From CAVUFH01 sp963740835 (GTDB taxonomy: Bacteria; Actinomycetota; Acidimicrobiia; IMCC26256; PALSA-610), in assembly GCA_963740835.1 (NCBI GenBank), contig CAVUFH010000004.1, forward strand, positions 62,001-126,000: DNA of 64,000 bases, given 5' to 3'. Below are positions 8,099 to 18,825 of this stretch, piece by piece. Under the pieces are notes generated by a model. It did not search any database. It saw only the letters and a program-made list of their open reading frames with translations, and was not told the origin of the DNA. Numbering within the stretch: the first letter of the stretch is position 1; each line of letters opens with the position of its first letter. The position numbers were made by a program, and so were the translations under genes.

Positions 8099-11000
8099 TC
8101 AACCGCGGCGGGCTTCGGACGCGTCGCCGATCGCGCGCAGGGTCCAGGTGAAGCGGTAGCGGCCGGGGCCGACCTTGTATTCGGGAAGCGTGTCGGGACC
8201 ACACGAGAGCGTGCCGAGGCCGCGGTGCGCGATGTCGAGGTGCACGAACACCTCCGGTCGCGCCTTGAGCTCGACGTCGTGCGTTGCCGTCGTGAGATCC
8301 GCGGCGGTGAAGTGGCTCGCGGAGAAGTGGAACGGTGCGCCCGCGCTGATGTGGAGGCCGTGGCCGTTGCCGTCGTGGAGCGCGAACCAGCGCGTGTCGC
8401 TGTGGCCGCCGTGCTCTTGCGGCATCACGTACGGGACATACTGGTCGGTCACAGTCGACTCGTAGCGACCGAACGCGGCGCCGAGCTTGCGGTCCGGGTA
8501 CGACTCGTGCGGTCCGCGTCCGAACCACACCAGCTGCTCGAGGGTCGATGGCAGCTCGAAGGCGAAGCCGAGGCGGGGAAGGTCATCGAGCTCCTTCGGG
8601 ACGCGGACGTCTTCGGTGATGGTGACGACGCCGTTGGTGTCGCAGAGATACGTCGTGTTCTGGAGGATCTCGATGTCGTCGTCGGCGGCGGCGAAGTGCG
8701 CGCGTACCGTCATCACGCGCCCGTCGGACGTTTGCTTGTTGCGGACACGGTCGACGCCGCGCGTGACGTGCTCGAGTCCCCAGCTCCGCCACCGTCCGAG
8801 CGGTTTCAGTTCCTGATCCGGCGCGAGCTTGAGGCCGTCGTTGTCAGTGGGGGCACGCCAGAGCGAGAGCACGGGCGGCGCGGTGAGCAATGTCTGGCCG
8901 TCGAAGCGGACCGCGGTGAGCAGACCGCCTTCGGTGTCGAAGTCAACCTCGGTACGTTCGCCGTTGGTGCTCTCGCGCGGCGCGCGCCGCTTGCGGCGGG
9001 TGGGCAGGGCCACCTGCTGCCACCCGACTTGGAACCCCTTCGGTGCCCAGCCGAGGTCGATCGCAGTCTCGAAGTAGACGGTGAGGAACGCTTCCTCGCC
9101 CGGCGCCGCCTCCGGGTTCAGCCCCGCGATCTCGACGGTCTCAAACTCGCCCGCGGCGATGTCGGGGAGGCGGAGGGCGCCGTGCTGCACGATCTCGCCG
9201 TCGATCGTGATCTCGTAGCGAGCGCGGAGCCAGGAGATGCCGGCGAAGTGCTGCACGTTGCGCAGGCGGATGACGCCGCGCTTCAAGTTGCCTTGCGACG
9301 CCCGCATCCGGATCGGACAGGCGAGGTAGCGGTGCTCCTGCAGTGCGGGCTTCGGCGTGCGGTCGGGCCAGACCACACCGTCGATGCAGAAGTTCACGTC
9401 GTTCGGCTCGTGCGGACGCAGCGGAGCCCCGCTCGCCGAAGGCCCCTCGGCGCGCCGCGAGGGAGCCATGGTCGTGTCACCGAAGTCGCCGCCGTACGCG
9501 TACCTCGTGGTGCCGTCGGGGAGCTTCTGGCGGAGGCCGTGGTCCCAGAACTCCCAGATGAAGCCACCCTGCAGTCCGTCGAGGCGTTCGATCGCGTCCC
9601 AGTAGTCGGCGAGGCCGCCGTTGCTGTTGCCCATCGCGTGCGAGTACTCGCACATGATGAGGGGCATCTCGGGCGCGTCGCCGCGCTCGGCCCAACGCAC
9701 GATGTCGGCGATCTCCGGGTACATCGGGCAGAGCACGTCGGTGGCCGACTGCGTGCGGTTCCAGTCGAGAAAGATGGCACCTTCGTAGTGCAGCGGCCGG
9801 CTCGGGTCGTAGCTGCGGATCCACGCCGCGAGCGCGTCGTGCGCGGCGCCGTAGCCCGACTCGTTGCCAAGCGACCACATGATGATGCTCGGGTGGTTCT
9901 TGTCGCGCTGCACCATGCGAGCACCGCGATCGACCCACGTGTTCACGAAGCGCGGGTCGTCGCACAGGCTGAAGATGTACGCGTGGGACTCGATGTTCGC
10001 TTCGTCGACCACGTAGATGCCGAGCTCGTCGCACAAGTCGTAGAAGCGCGGATCGTTGGGAGAGTGTGAGGTGCGCACTGCGTTGAAGCCGAACTGCTTC
10101 ATCAGCGCGAGGTCGTCGCGCATCTGGTCGACGGTGACCACGCGGCCGGTGTCCGGGTCGAAGTCGTGGCGATTGACACCCCGCAGGAGGATCGGCTTGC
10201 CGTTGACGAGGAAGTCGCGCCCCTTGATCTCGACGCGCCGGAAGCCGATCGAGATCATCGCGGTGTCGTGCAGGTTGCCTTCCGGGTCGAGCAGCGCGAC
10301 CTGCAGCTGGTAACGGTTCGGCTCCTCGGCCGACCACGACATGACGTCGCCGACCTGCGTGTGCAGGCGCACGGTGTGGCCGCCGAACCGGTACGCGGCG
10401 CGCGAGCGCGGCACCGGGCCGCGGAATTCGGGTGAGGTGACCGCGCGTCCGCGCGCGGTTTCGCACCGCGCCGCGACGACCCAACCGTCGGCGCGCTCGA
10501 GTTCGTCGAACTGCACGTTGACGCGCAAGTCGAGCGTGCCGGTGGTGAGGTCGGGAGTGAGCGACGCGGTCGCGTGCACGTCGTTCAGGAACGTGCGCGG
10601 CGTGCTGTAGAGGAAGACCTCACGGTGCAGGCCCGCGTGCCACCACTGGTCCTGGTCCTCGACGAAGGACGCGTCGGACCACCGCACGACCTGGGCGGCG
10701 AGCAGGTTCGGCGCGTCGAACCGCACGAGCTCGGTGATGTCGAACTCGGACTCGAGGCGCGAGTCCTTGCTGATGCCGACTTCGGTGCCGTTGACCCACA
10801 GTTGCAACGCGCTATCGGCGCCGCCCATGTGCAGCACGACGCGCCGGCCGGTCCACTCGCGCGGGGCGTCGAAGGTGGTGCGGTAGCGACCCGTCGGGTT
10901 CTGCTCGGGAACGTTCGGCGGGAACTCGTCGAACGGCATGATCACGTTCGTGTAGATCGGCCGGTCGAAGCCCTGCATCGTCCAGCAGCCCGGCACCGCG

Positions 11001-11194
11001 ACGTCGGACCACGCGCCGTCGTCGAACTCGGGCGCGGTGAATCCGTCGGGCGCGGTGTCGGGCCGGTCGGCGAGTGTGAACCGCCAGGTGCCGTCGAGCG
11101 ACAGGAACCAGGGGCCGCTCCGGTCGATCAAGGGCGGCCGCATCGGCAGCCGTCCGATTGCCGTGAGCTCGGGTTGCGTCCACCAGCGCGTCAT
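8099..11194 (-). CDS. Glycoside hydrolase family 2 beta-galactosidase (LacZ-type)
   Basis: A 1031-residue enzyme of the full LacZ architecture: an N-terminal sugar-binding domain, immunoglobulin-like domains, a central TIM barrel and a C-terminal Bgal-small-N domain. The acid/base glutamate is E445 in WSLGNESGYG and the nucleophile is E516 in MCEYSHAMGNSNGG. ATG 11194 is chosen because MTRWWTQPELTAIGRLP starts the conserved region; the frame stays open upstream but carries no family sequence. No signal peptide is present, so it acts in the cytosol. It is divergent from an amidohydrolase gene 82 bases away. No sugar transporter or regulator is adjacent. Confidence 0.93.
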   Translation of the reverse strand: MTRWWTQPELTAIGRLPMRPPLIDRSGPWFLSLDGTWRFTLADRPDTAPDGFTAPEFDDGAWSDVAVPGCWTMQGFDRPIYTNVIMPFDEFPPNVPEQNPTGRYRTTFDAPREWTGRRVVLHMGGADSALQLWVNGTEVGISKDSRLESEFDITELVRFDAPNLLAAQVVRWSDASFVEDQDQWWHAGLHREVFLYSTPRTFLNDVHATASLTPDLTTGTLDLRVNVQFDELERADGWVVAARCETARGRAVTSPEFRGPVPRSRAAYRFGGHTVRLHTQVGDVMSWSAEEPNRYQLQVALLDPEGNLHDTAMISIGFRRVEIKGRDFLVNGKPILLRGVNRHDFDPDTGRVVTVDQMRDDLALMKQFGFNAVRTSHSPNDPRFYDLCDELGIYVVDEANIESHAYIFSLCDDPRFVNTWVDRGARMVQRDKNHPSIIMWSLGNESGYGAAHDALAAWIRSYDPSRPLHYEGAIFLDWNRTQSATDVLCPMYPEIADIVRWAERGDAPEMPLIMCEYSHAMGNSNGGLADYWDAIERLDGLQGGFIWEFWDHGLRQKLPDGTTRYAYGGDFGDTTMAPSRRAEGPSASGAPLRPHEPNDVNFCIDGVVWPDRTPKPALQEHRYLACPIRMRASQGNLKRGVIRLRNVQHFAGISWLRARYEITIDGEIVQHGALRLPDIAAGEFETVEIAGLNPEAAPGEEAFLTVYFETAIDLGWAPKGFQVGWQQVALPTRRKRRAPRESTNGERTEVDFDTEGGLLTAVRFDGQTLLTAPPVLSLWRAPTDNDGLKLAPDQELKPLGRWRSWGLEHVTRGVDRVRNKQTSDGRVMTVRAHFAAADDDIEILQNTTYLCDTNGVVTITEDVRVPKELDDLPRLGFAFELPSTLEQLVWFGRGPHESYPDRKLGAAFGRYESTVTDQYVPYVMPQEHGGHSDTRWFALHDGNGHGLHISAGAPFHFSASHFTAADLTTATHDVELKARPEVFVHLDIAHRGLGTLSCGPDTLPEYKVGPGRYRFTWTLRAIGDASEARRG

Positions 11195-11276
11195 GGCCGG
11201 AGTTTCGCGCGCACTGGTACCGTGCGCTGGAACACGTTCTACCTTCGCGCCACACGCGCTCGACAGGGGGCCCGCC

Positions 11277-12455
11277 ATGGCAACGGTCGACTTCGACGCC
11301 TTCGACGCCGACAACCACTACTACGAGGCCACCGACGCGTTCACGCGGCACCTTCCGCCCGACCGCTCCCGTGTGGTGACCTGGGCGACGATCAACGGCA
11401 AGCCCCGCATGGTCGTCGACAACAAGGTGTTCCGCTTCATCCCGAACCCCACCTTCGACCCGGTCGCACGGCCCGGCGTGCTCGACGAGTACTTCCGGGG
11501 CAAGCGCGCCGGCGACTCGATCCGTGACGCGTTCGGCGACCTCGAACCGATCAACCCCGCGTACCGCGAGCCGGAAGCGCGCCTCAAGCTGATGGACACG
11601 CAGCGGCTCGAGGGCTGCTTCATGTTCCCGACGCTCGGTGTCGGCGTCGAGGAAGCGCTGTTGCACGATCCCGGCGCGCTCCACGACGTGTTCCATGCGT
11701 TCAACGAGTGGATGCACGACGACTGGACGTTCAACTACCAGGACCGCATCTACGCGGCGCCGTACATCTGCTTGCAGGATCCCGAGCGCGCCGAGCGCGA
11801 AGTCGGCTGGGCGCTCGACCACGGCGCCCACGTCGTGGTGATGCGCTCCGGCCCGGTGCGCGGTCCGGGGTTCGGTCGCTCACCCGGCGACGCCGTCTAT
11901 GACCCGATGTGGGCCCGTCTGGCCGAGGCCGGTATCCTCACCGCCTACCACTCCGGTGACTCCGGTTACGGCCGCTATGCGGACGAGTGGGGTTCCGGTG
12001 GCGACTTCCAGGCGTTCCGCAACGACCCGTTCCGCACGGTCACCGGGGGTCACCGCCCCATCTACGACACGGTCGCGGCGCTCGTCTGCCACGGCGTGTT
12101 CACCCGCCACCCGAACGTGCGCGTCGCCACGATCGAGAGCGGCTCCGATTGGGTCCCGCTGCTCCTGCGCGCGCTCAAGAAGTCGTTCGGGCAGGTCCCG
12201 GCTGCGTACGGCGGTGCGGATCCGGTGCAGCAGGTGCGGGACCACGTGTGGGTGTCGCCGTACTACGAAGACGACCTCGCGCAGTTGCGCGACGAGCTCG
12301 GTGCGAACCGTGTGATCTTCGGCTCCGACTACCCGCACGCCGAAGGGCTCGCCGACCCGCTCACCTTCGTCGACGACCTCCCCGGTTACACCGACGACGA
12401 GGTCCGGCTCGTGATGCGCGAGAACGCGCTGGCGCTCTCCCAGCCCCGCACCTGA
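11277..12455 (+). CDS. Amidohydrolase-2 family metal-dependent hydrolase
   Basis: A 392-residue TIM-barrel protein of the amidohydrolase-2 (ACMSD/decarboxylase-like) family. The N-terminal metal motif is FDADNHYYE, a barrel histidine is in AYHSGDSGYG, and the late aspartate is in FGSDYPHAEG. ATG 11277 follows a GGGGG purine run at good spacing. Relatives act as hydrolases or decarboxylases of aromatic or cyclic acids. A second, diverged member is encoded at 32311, inside the acyl-CoA catabolic cluster. It ends three bases from the convergent proline catabolism gene. Confidence 0.88.
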   Translation: MATVDFDAFDADNHYYEATDAFTRHLPPDRSRVVTWATINGKPRMVVDNKVFRFIPNPTFDPVARPGVLDEYFRGKRAGDSIRDAFGDLEPINPAYREPEARLKLMDTQRLEGCFMFPTLGVGVEEALLHDPGALHDVFHAFNEWMHDDWTFNYQDRIYAAPYICLQDPERAEREVGWALDHGAHVVVMRSGPVRGPGFGRSPGDAVYDPMWARLAEAGILTAYHSGDSGYGRYADEWGSGGDFQAFRNDPFRTVTGGHRPIYDTVAALVCHGVFTRHPNVRVATIESGSDWVPLLLRALKKSFGQVPAAYGGADPVQQVRDHVWVSPYYEDDLAQLRDELGANRVIFGSDYPHAEGLADPLTFVDDLPGYTDDEVRLVMRENALALSQPRT

Positions 12456-12458
12456 GGC

Positions 12459-15432
12459 CTACTCGGGTGCGAACCCTTGGCGGACGGTGTTCTCACTGAT
12501 CGCGCGCGGTTCGACGAACTGCAGCAGATAGTCGGGGCCGCCGGCTTTCGAGCCGACGCCCGACAGGCCGAAGCCGCCGAACGGCTGGCGCCCGACGACC
12601 GCGCCGGTGATGCCTCGGTTCAGGTAGACGTTGCCCGCCGCGCAGTTCGCCGGCCGCGCGCTCGAGGTGCGACGGTGTGCGCGAGAAGCAGCCGGCCGTC
12701 AGCGCGTAGTCGCTGTCGTTGGCGATCGTCAGGGCGCGGTCGAAGTCGCGCGCGTGGATCAGCGCGAGCACGGGCCCGAAGATCTCCTCCGTCGCGATCC
12801 GCGAGCGCGCGTCGGTTACCTCGACGACGGTCGGGCCGACGTACCAACCCGTCTCGGGCACGTCGGTGCGCTGCACGAGCACACGCCCTTCGGTCGTCCC
12901 GAGCTCCTGGTAGGCACGCACGCGCTCGAGCGCGTCGGTGTCGATCACCGGACCGACGACGGTTGACGGGTCGCGCGCATGTCCGATCGGCACGAGCTCG
13001 GCCGCGCCCGCGAGCCGTTCGGCCAGCGCGTCGAAGATGTCGTCCACCGCAATCACGCGCGACGCCGCGGAACACTTCTGGCCGGCGTAGCCGAACGCGC
13101 TCTGCAGAATGGCAGGCACCGCGTCGTCCAGGTCGGCGTCGGAGTCGACGATGATCGCGTTCTTGCCGCCCATCTCGGCGACGACGCGCTTGACGTGGCG
13201 CTGACCGGTGCGCACCTCGGCCGCGCGCCGGATGATGTCGAGCCCGACCGCCTTCGATCCGGTGAACGTGACGAACGCGACGTCGGGGTGCTCGACCAGC
13301 CCAGGCCCGACCTCCTCGCCGATACCCGGGAGGAACGCGAGCGCGCCGGTCGGGAGGCCGGCCTCGAAGAGGATCTCGACGAGCCGTGAGGCGATGCCCG
13401 GCGTCTGTTCCGCGGGCTTGAACACGACGGTGTTGCCGGTCACCAGGGCTGCCGTCACCATGCCCGTCGGGATCGCGAGCGGGAAGTTCCAGGGCGCGAT
13501 GACGACGCCGACGCCGCGCGGTTGGTACCGGTACTCGTTTGCCTCGCCCGGCGGTTGCAGCAGTGGTGCGCCGGTGCCGAGCTCGATCGCGCGCCGGCCG
13601 TAGTACTCGCAGAAATCGATCGCTTCGCACACGTCCGCGTCGGCTTCGCCAAGGGGCTTGCCCGCCTCGAGGACGCACAGCGCCGCGAGTTCGTCGCGTC
13701 GCCGGCGCATGAGGTCGGCGGCGCGGAACAAGACCGCGGCGCGCTCGCGCCACGACGTCGCGCGCCATTTCGGTCCGGCGTGCACCGCCGCCGCGACTGC
13801 AGTCGTGACGTGCTCGGGCCCCGCGGATGCGCTGCGGCACACCGTGACGTCGGGGCGGCCGGGGTCGACCGACTCTATCGACGCGCGGGTGTCGATGGCC
13901 GCGCCATCGATGAGCAGCGACACCGGGAAACCGAGCTCGCGCTCGACGCGATCGACCGCCTCGCCGAGCTGGTTGCGGATCTCTTCGCGCCGCAGCTCGG
14001 CCGGGGCCTCGTTGACGAAGCGGCCGGGTTCGTCGGCGTCGGTCGGCGGCCGGCGTTCGGACCGGCGGTCGAGGGCGGCGCGCGCAGCCGGGTCCGGTGC
14101 TGCGACCAGTGCGTCGATCTGCCACCGTTCGGTGTCGCGATGTCGGACGAAGGACTCGTTGGACGTGTTCTCGAGCAGCCGCCGCACGAGATACGCCATC
14201 CCCGGTACCAGATCGCCGATCGGTACGTATACGCGAGTTCGGACGCCGAGCTCCTTGACGGCCGCGTGCAGCGGTTCGGCCATGCCGTGCAGCACTTGCA
14301 CCTCGACTGCGTCGTCCGCCAGCCCCGCGGCGCGCGCCGCGCACAGCGCCCACGCGATGCTCCGCGCGTTGTGGCTCGCGAACGCCGGACGCACGTCACC
14401 CGCGTTGGCGACGAGCATCGACGCGCACGCTTCGTAGGACGCGTCGGTCGCGTCCTTGTTCGGCCAGACTGGCGACTTCCAACCCTGCGCGCGCGCCCGG
14501 ATGGTCTCGATGTCCCAGTACGCGCCCTTGACCAACCGGATCTGCAACGGGAGGACAAGCGTGTCCGCGGACCACTCGATGAGATCGCCGAGGTCGTCGA
14601 CGGCGTCGACGCGGTATGCCTGCACGACGCACCCGAGCTGCGGACCCTCCGGGTACCGCGCTCCGACCTCGCGCAGGAGCTGATAGGTCGCGTCCTTCAG
14701 CTCGTCCTGCTCCGTGTCCAGGTGGATCGTCGCCTGCGCGGCGCGTGCCGCGTCGAGGATGGGTCCGAGTCGTTCGAGCGCTTCGGCGACGCCTTCGTCG
14801 GCGGTTGCGGGCGCGAGCAGCGGTGCGAGCGCGCTGGCCTTGACCGAGATGTTGATGCGGGGCACCGCGCCCCACGGGTCTTGTTCGAGGACGGGACGCG
14901 TGCTCCAGGCCGGAGTGGCGCGTGCCAACGCGTCGAGCATCGCCCGGACCCGCCCGGCGTACGCGTCGGCATCGGCGAGGGTGAGCGTCCTCTCACCGAG
15001 CAAGTCGACGGTGTTCGCGTAGCCGGCGTCCCACAAGTCGGCGACGCGTCCCACGGCTTCGGTTGGGTTCGTGCCGCCGATGAACTGGCGCGCCATGCGA
15101 TGGATGCCACCGCGCGCGACCTGGCGCGCGGCTCGGGCACCGAACGGGAGCGCGTGCGCGGTACCGAGCCCGGCGCGCACGATGCCCGGCGTGTCGTCGG
15201 TGAGCACGTACTCGTCGAGATGGTCGAGCACGTCGTGAGGAGACGTGCACGCGGGGAAGACGTCGACGAACCGGAAGAGGCCGGTCTTGAAGTGCGGCCG
15301 CTTCGTTGCCCACGTGAGCAGCCGGGTGTTGACGTCGAAAGCATTGCGCACGCGCGCGGCAGGCGACGCCTGCGCACTCCGGAGGATCTGGCGCGCCAGA
15401 TCCTCGACGTCATCCTCGGCGGGCCGCGGCAT
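12459..15432 (-). CDS. putA: Bifunctional proline dehydrogenase / P5C dehydrogenase (frameshifted near C-terminus)
   Basis: An approximately 990-residue enzyme that oxidises proline to glutamate: an N-terminal FAD proline dehydrogenase barrel (about 90-420) and a C-terminal NAD aldehyde dehydrogenase (about 490-985). The dehydrogenase residues are E753 (EMGGKN) and C787 (GQKCSAAS). The last 60 residues (VYLNRGITGAVVGRQPFGGF onward) lie in another frame. Comparison with the family places one extra base in the CCC run at 12634-12636 on the plus strand, after which the frame closes with TAG at 12459. There is no DNA-binding N-terminal domain, so it is not a self-regulating PutA. The end is convergent with the amidohydrolase. 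Confidence 0.92.
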
Positions 15433-15517
15433 CCTCCGGTTCTACCCCCGTTTGGACGCGACGTGGGCGCAATCGATCACGCGACGTCCAAACACCGCAG
15501 GCGCGCGTGGGCGCGAA

Positions 15518-16309
15518 TCAGAGGTCGGGGAGCCCCATCTCGAGGTTCGCCTCTTCGAGGCCGCCGTCGATCTCCATCAGCTTGCCGGTGACGAAGCTCG
15601 CCGCGGGCGACGCGAGGTACAGCGCGCCGCGCGCGATGTCGGCCGGTTCACCGAGCCGCTTCAGCGGGGTGCGCCGTACCATTTCATCGCGTATCGCCGC
15701 GTCTTCCAGGACGATTTCGAGCGCCGATGTCGCGATCGAACCGACCGCGATGCCGTTCACGCGCACCTTCGGCGCGAGATCCGCGGCCATCAGACGCGTC
15801 ATGTGGCTCAGCGCGCCCTTCGCCGTGCCGTACGCGACGAACCCGCGATCGCGGAGGCGGCCGATGGCTGACGAGATGTTGACGATTGCGCCTCCGCCCG
15901 CGTCGAGCAGATGCGGCGCCGCGGCCTTGCTGAGGACGAACGCGGTCGTGACGTTGAAGTGGAACGACCGCTCGAGGAACCCCGGGCTCGTATCCATGAA
16001 TGGTCTCGGCATCGTGCCGCCCGCGTTGTTGACGACGATGTCGAGCCGGCCGAGCTCGGCGAGCGTCCGGTCCACGATGCCCGTGACCGCGTCGTTGTCG
16101 TTGACGTCGGTCGGCAGCACGACCGCGCGCCGACCGAAGCTGCGTACGTCCTCGGCGACCGCGTCGAGCTGTTCCTGGGTTCGGGCGGCCAGGACCACGT
16201 CGGCGCCCGCGTCCGCGAACGTGCGGGCGATCTCCGCGCCGATGCCGCGCCCCGCACCGGTCACGATCGCGACCTTCCCGTCGAGCCGGAACGCGTCGAG
16301 TGCTGACAT
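15518..16309 (-). CDS. Short-chain dehydrogenase/reductase
   Basis: A 263-residue classical SDR with TGAGRGIG at 17-24, NNAG at 94-97, S146/S147, Y160 and K164. The AART after strand two suggests NADP(H) tolerance. ATG 16309 overlaps the stop of the MaoC hydratase (ATGA), so the two genes are coupled. A MaoC hydratase with an SDR is a typical beta-oxidation pair: hydration of an enoyl-CoA, then oxidation of the 3-hydroxyacyl-CoA. Alternatively it could be a reductase. The exact substrate is not evident. Confidence 0.88.
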   Translation of the reverse strand: MSALDAFRLDGKVAIVTGAGRGIGAEIARTFADAGADVVLAARTQEQLDAVAEDVRSFGRRAVVLPTDVNDNDAVTGIVDRTLAELGRLDIVVNNAGGTMPRPFMDTSPGFLERSFHFNVTTAFVLSKAAAPHLLDAGGGAIVNISSAIGRLRDRGFVAYGTAKGALSHMTRLMAADLAPKVRVNGIAVGSIATSALEIVLEDAAIRDEMVRRTPLKRLGEPADIARGALYLASPAASFVTGKLMEIDGGLEEANLEMGLPDL

Positions 16310-16764
16310 CACGCTAGGTACCTCGAAACGGTGTCGACGATGGCGGCGGGCTTGTCGCCACCTTCGCGTTCGATGGTGATCCGCGTGGTCGCCTGCACGC
16401 CGCCCGGCACTTCCTTTGCCTCGAGCACCTCGCCCCGCCCCCGCAGCCGCGAGCCGACCGGCACCGGCGCGGGGAAGCGCACCTTCTCGGTGCCGTAGTT
16501 GATGCCCATCGAGATCCCTTCGACCCGCACCAGTTCTGCGAGGAAGTGACTCGCCAGCGACATCGTCAGGTAGCCGTGCGCGATCGGCGCGCCGAACGGC
16601 CCTTGCTTGGCCCGCTCGATGTCGCAGTGGATCCACTGGTTGTCGAGCGTCGCCTCGGCGAACTTGTCGACCTGGCCCTGGGTGATCGTGATCCAGTCGG
16701 TCACGCCGACATCAGTGCCCACCGCCTCCAAAAGGGCAGCCGGATTCTCGAAGAGGGTCGCCAT
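16309..16764 (-). CDS. MaoC-family (R)-specific enoyl-CoA hydratase
   Basis: A 151-residue single hot-dog domain. The hydratase 2 motif is visible as DNQWIHCDIERAKQGPFGAP followed by IAHGYLTMSL, carrying the catalytic Asp and His. Length and sequence match the MaoC group that hydrates trans-2-enoyl-CoA. It lies upstream of, and overlaps, an SDR gene, and is divergent from the topoisomerase B gene with 57 bases between them. It probably supplies the hydration step for a side-chain or fatty acyl-CoA oxidation route. Confidence 0.9.
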   Translation of the reverse strand: MATLFENPAALLEAVGTDVGVTDWITITQGQVDKFAEATLDNQWIHCDIERAKQGPFGAPIAHGYLTMSLASHFLAELVRVEGISMGINYGTEKVRFPAPVPVGSRLRGRGEVLEAKEVPGGVQATTRITIEREGGDKPAAIVDTVSRYLA

Positions 16765-16821
16765 TCCTTCTGACTAGCAGAACCACGTACTTGGCACACC
16801 GTTCACCTATCTTCGATCCCG

Positions 16822-18786
16822 ATGGCAGGAACCAGGAAGAAAGGTGCCGCAGGCGGGTACTCGGCCGAGGACATCCATGTGCTCGAGGGCCTCGACCCGG
16901 TGCGCAAACGGCCCGGGATGTACATCGGGTCCACCGGCATCACCGGCCTCCACCACCTGGTGTGGGAGGTCGTCGACAACGCGGTCGACGAGGCGATGGC
17001 GGGCTACTGCACCCGCATCGACGTGACGCTCCTCGCCGACGGCGGCGTGCGCGTCGTCGACAACGGCCGCGGCATCCCGGTCGACATGCATCCCCAGTAC
17101 CGGGGCAAGTCCGCGGCCGAGATCGTCATGACCACGCTGCACGCGGGCGGCAAGTTCGGCGGCGGCGGGTACAAGGTGTCGGGCGGTCTGCACGGTGTCG
17201 GCGTCTCGGTCGTCAACGCGCTGTCGCGCCACACCGTGCTCGAGGTCGACCGAGACGGTGCCACGTACCGGCAGGAGTACGCGCCCGAAAAGGCGCGCGA
17301 TGGCGCGGTCAAAGCCGGTGTGCCGCAAGGACCGCTGAAGAAGGTCGGCGTCGCGAAGCGCGGGCACACCGGCACCACGGTCTCGTTCTGGCCGGACCCC
17401 GACGTGTTCGAGGAGCTCGAATTCCGCGCCGCGACCGTCATGGAACGTCTGCAGGTGATGGCGTACCTGAACCGCGGTCTCGCGATCGGCTTCCACGACG
17501 AGCGGCCCGGCCACAAGCACAGCCAGACGTTCCAGAACGATGCCGGCATCGTCGACTTCGTCAGTCACCTGAACCAGGCGAAGGAGCCGCTCTTCAAGGA
17601 CATCGGGCACTTCGCCGACCGTGGTTCCGAAGGTGAGGTCGAGATCGCGTGGCAGTGGAACACGGGATACAACGAGGGGCTCCACTCCTACGCGAACGGC
17701 ATCTCCACCACGGAAGGCGGCATGCACGCGGAGGGCTTCAAGCGCGCGCTCACGCAGGCCATCAACCGCTACGCGAAGGCGCGCAACCTCCTGAAGCCGA
17801 AGGACGCGGCGTTCCAGGGTGACGACGTACGCGAGGGCCTCACCGCGATCATCTCGGTGCGGCTCGGCGACCCGCAGTTCGAAGGGCAGACGAAGGCGAA
17901 GCTCGGGAACACCGAGATCCGCTCGCTCGTCGAACGCACGACGAATGAGCACTTCGGGCGCTGGCTCGAAGAGCATCCGAACCCGGCCAAAGCGATCGTG
18001 GCCAAGGCGTCGAGCGCGGCCCGGGCCCGCAGCGCGGCGAAGCAGGCACGCGAGCTGACCCGCCGCAAGACCGCGCTCGACGGCGTCGGCATGCCCGACA
18101 AGCTCGCCGACTGCGCGGCCCGCAACCGGGACGAGACCGAGCTGTTCATCGTCGAAGGTGACTCCGCCGGTGGCTCGGCGCGCGACGCGCGTGACCCGAA
18201 GACGCAGGCGATCCTCCCGTTGCGGGGCAAGATCCTCAACGTCGAACGCGCGTCGATGGACAAGGTCGTCGCCAACACCGAGATCCAGTCGCTGATCGCC
18301 GCGATCGGCGCCGGCATCGGCTCGGACTTCGACCTCGCCAAGTTGCGCTACGGCAAGGTCGTGGTGCTCGCCGACGCCGATGTCGACGGCGGCCACATCC
18401 GCACCTTGCTCATCACCTTCTTCTACCGCCAGATGACCGCGCTGGTGGAAGCCGGACACCTCTACGTCGCGCAACCGCCGTTGTACTCGGTCGAAGTCGG
18501 CGGCCAGAAGGTGTACGTCGCCGATGATGCGGCCCGGCTGCGGCTCATCGAGGCCAACCCCAACCGGCAGCTCGCGTTCGCGCGCTTCAAGGGCCTCGGC
18601 GAGATGGACGCGCACGAGCTCCGCGAGACGTGTATGGAACCGGCGACGCGCAACCTCGTGCAGCTCGACGTCGAGGAAGCCGCGATCGCCGACGACGTGC
18701 TCGGCGTTCTCATGGGCGACAACGTCGAAGCGCGCCGGCACTGGATCCAACAGAACGCCAAGGACGCGCGTTTCCTCGACGTGTAA
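16822..18786 (+). CDS. Type IIA DNA topoisomerase subunit B (GyrB/ParE)
   Basis: A 654-residue ATPase subunit. The GHKL ATP-binding residues are in WEVVDNAVDEAMAG, DNGRGIPVD and GGLHGVGVSVVNALS. The transducer domain follows, then the TOPRIM metal-binding EGDSAGGSA and DADVDGGHIRTLLITFFYR. The EGDSAGGSA and GLHHLVWEVVDN versions are closer to GyrB than to actinobacterial ParE. The neighbours are not dnaA, dnaN or recF, so this may be a second topoisomerase locus rather than the origin-linked gyrase. It forms a two-gene operon with the A subunit 39 bases downstream. GyrB versus ParE is left open. Confidence 0.95.
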   Translation: MAGTRKKGAAGGYSAEDIHVLEGLDPVRKRPGMYIGSTGITGLHHLVWEVVDNAVDEAMAGYCTRIDVTLLADGGVRVVDNGRGIPVDMHPQYRGKSAAEIVMTTLHAGGKFGGGGYKVSGGLHGVGVSVVNALSRHTVLEVDRDGATYRQEYAPEKARDGAVKAGVPQGPLKKVGVAKRGHTGTTVSFWPDPDVFEELEFRAATVMERLQVMAYLNRGLAIGFHDERPGHKHSQTFQNDAGIVDFVSHLNQAKEPLFKDIGHFADRGSEGEVEIAWQWNTGYNEGLHSYANGISTTEGGMHAEGFKRALTQAINRYAKARNLLKPKDAAFQGDDVREGLTAIISVRLGDPQFEGQTKAKLGNTEIRSLVERTTNEHFGRWLEEHPNPAKAIVAKASSAARARSAAKQARELTRRKTALDGVGMPDKLADCAARNRDETELFIVEGDSAGGSARDARDPKTQAILPLRGKILNVERASMDKVVANTEIQSLIAAIGAGIGSDFDLAKLRYGKVVVLADADVDGGHIRTLLITFFYRQMTALVEAGHLYVAQPPLYSVEVGGQKVYVADDAARLRLIEANPNRQLAFARFKGLGEMDAHELRETCMEPATRNLVQLDVEEAAIADDVLGVLMGDNVEARRHWIQQNAKDARFLDV

Positions 18787-18825
18787 CAAAACTGGTCCTC
18801 GACGTGTGAAAGACAGGATTGGTCG

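Noticed and set aside
7856..10069. A 737-codon open frame on the plus strand opposite the beta-galactosidase
   Set aside because: It mirrors the codon pattern of the real gene on the minus strand; the translation is Arg/Ala/Val-rich and fits no family. High-GC third positions keep antisense frames open.
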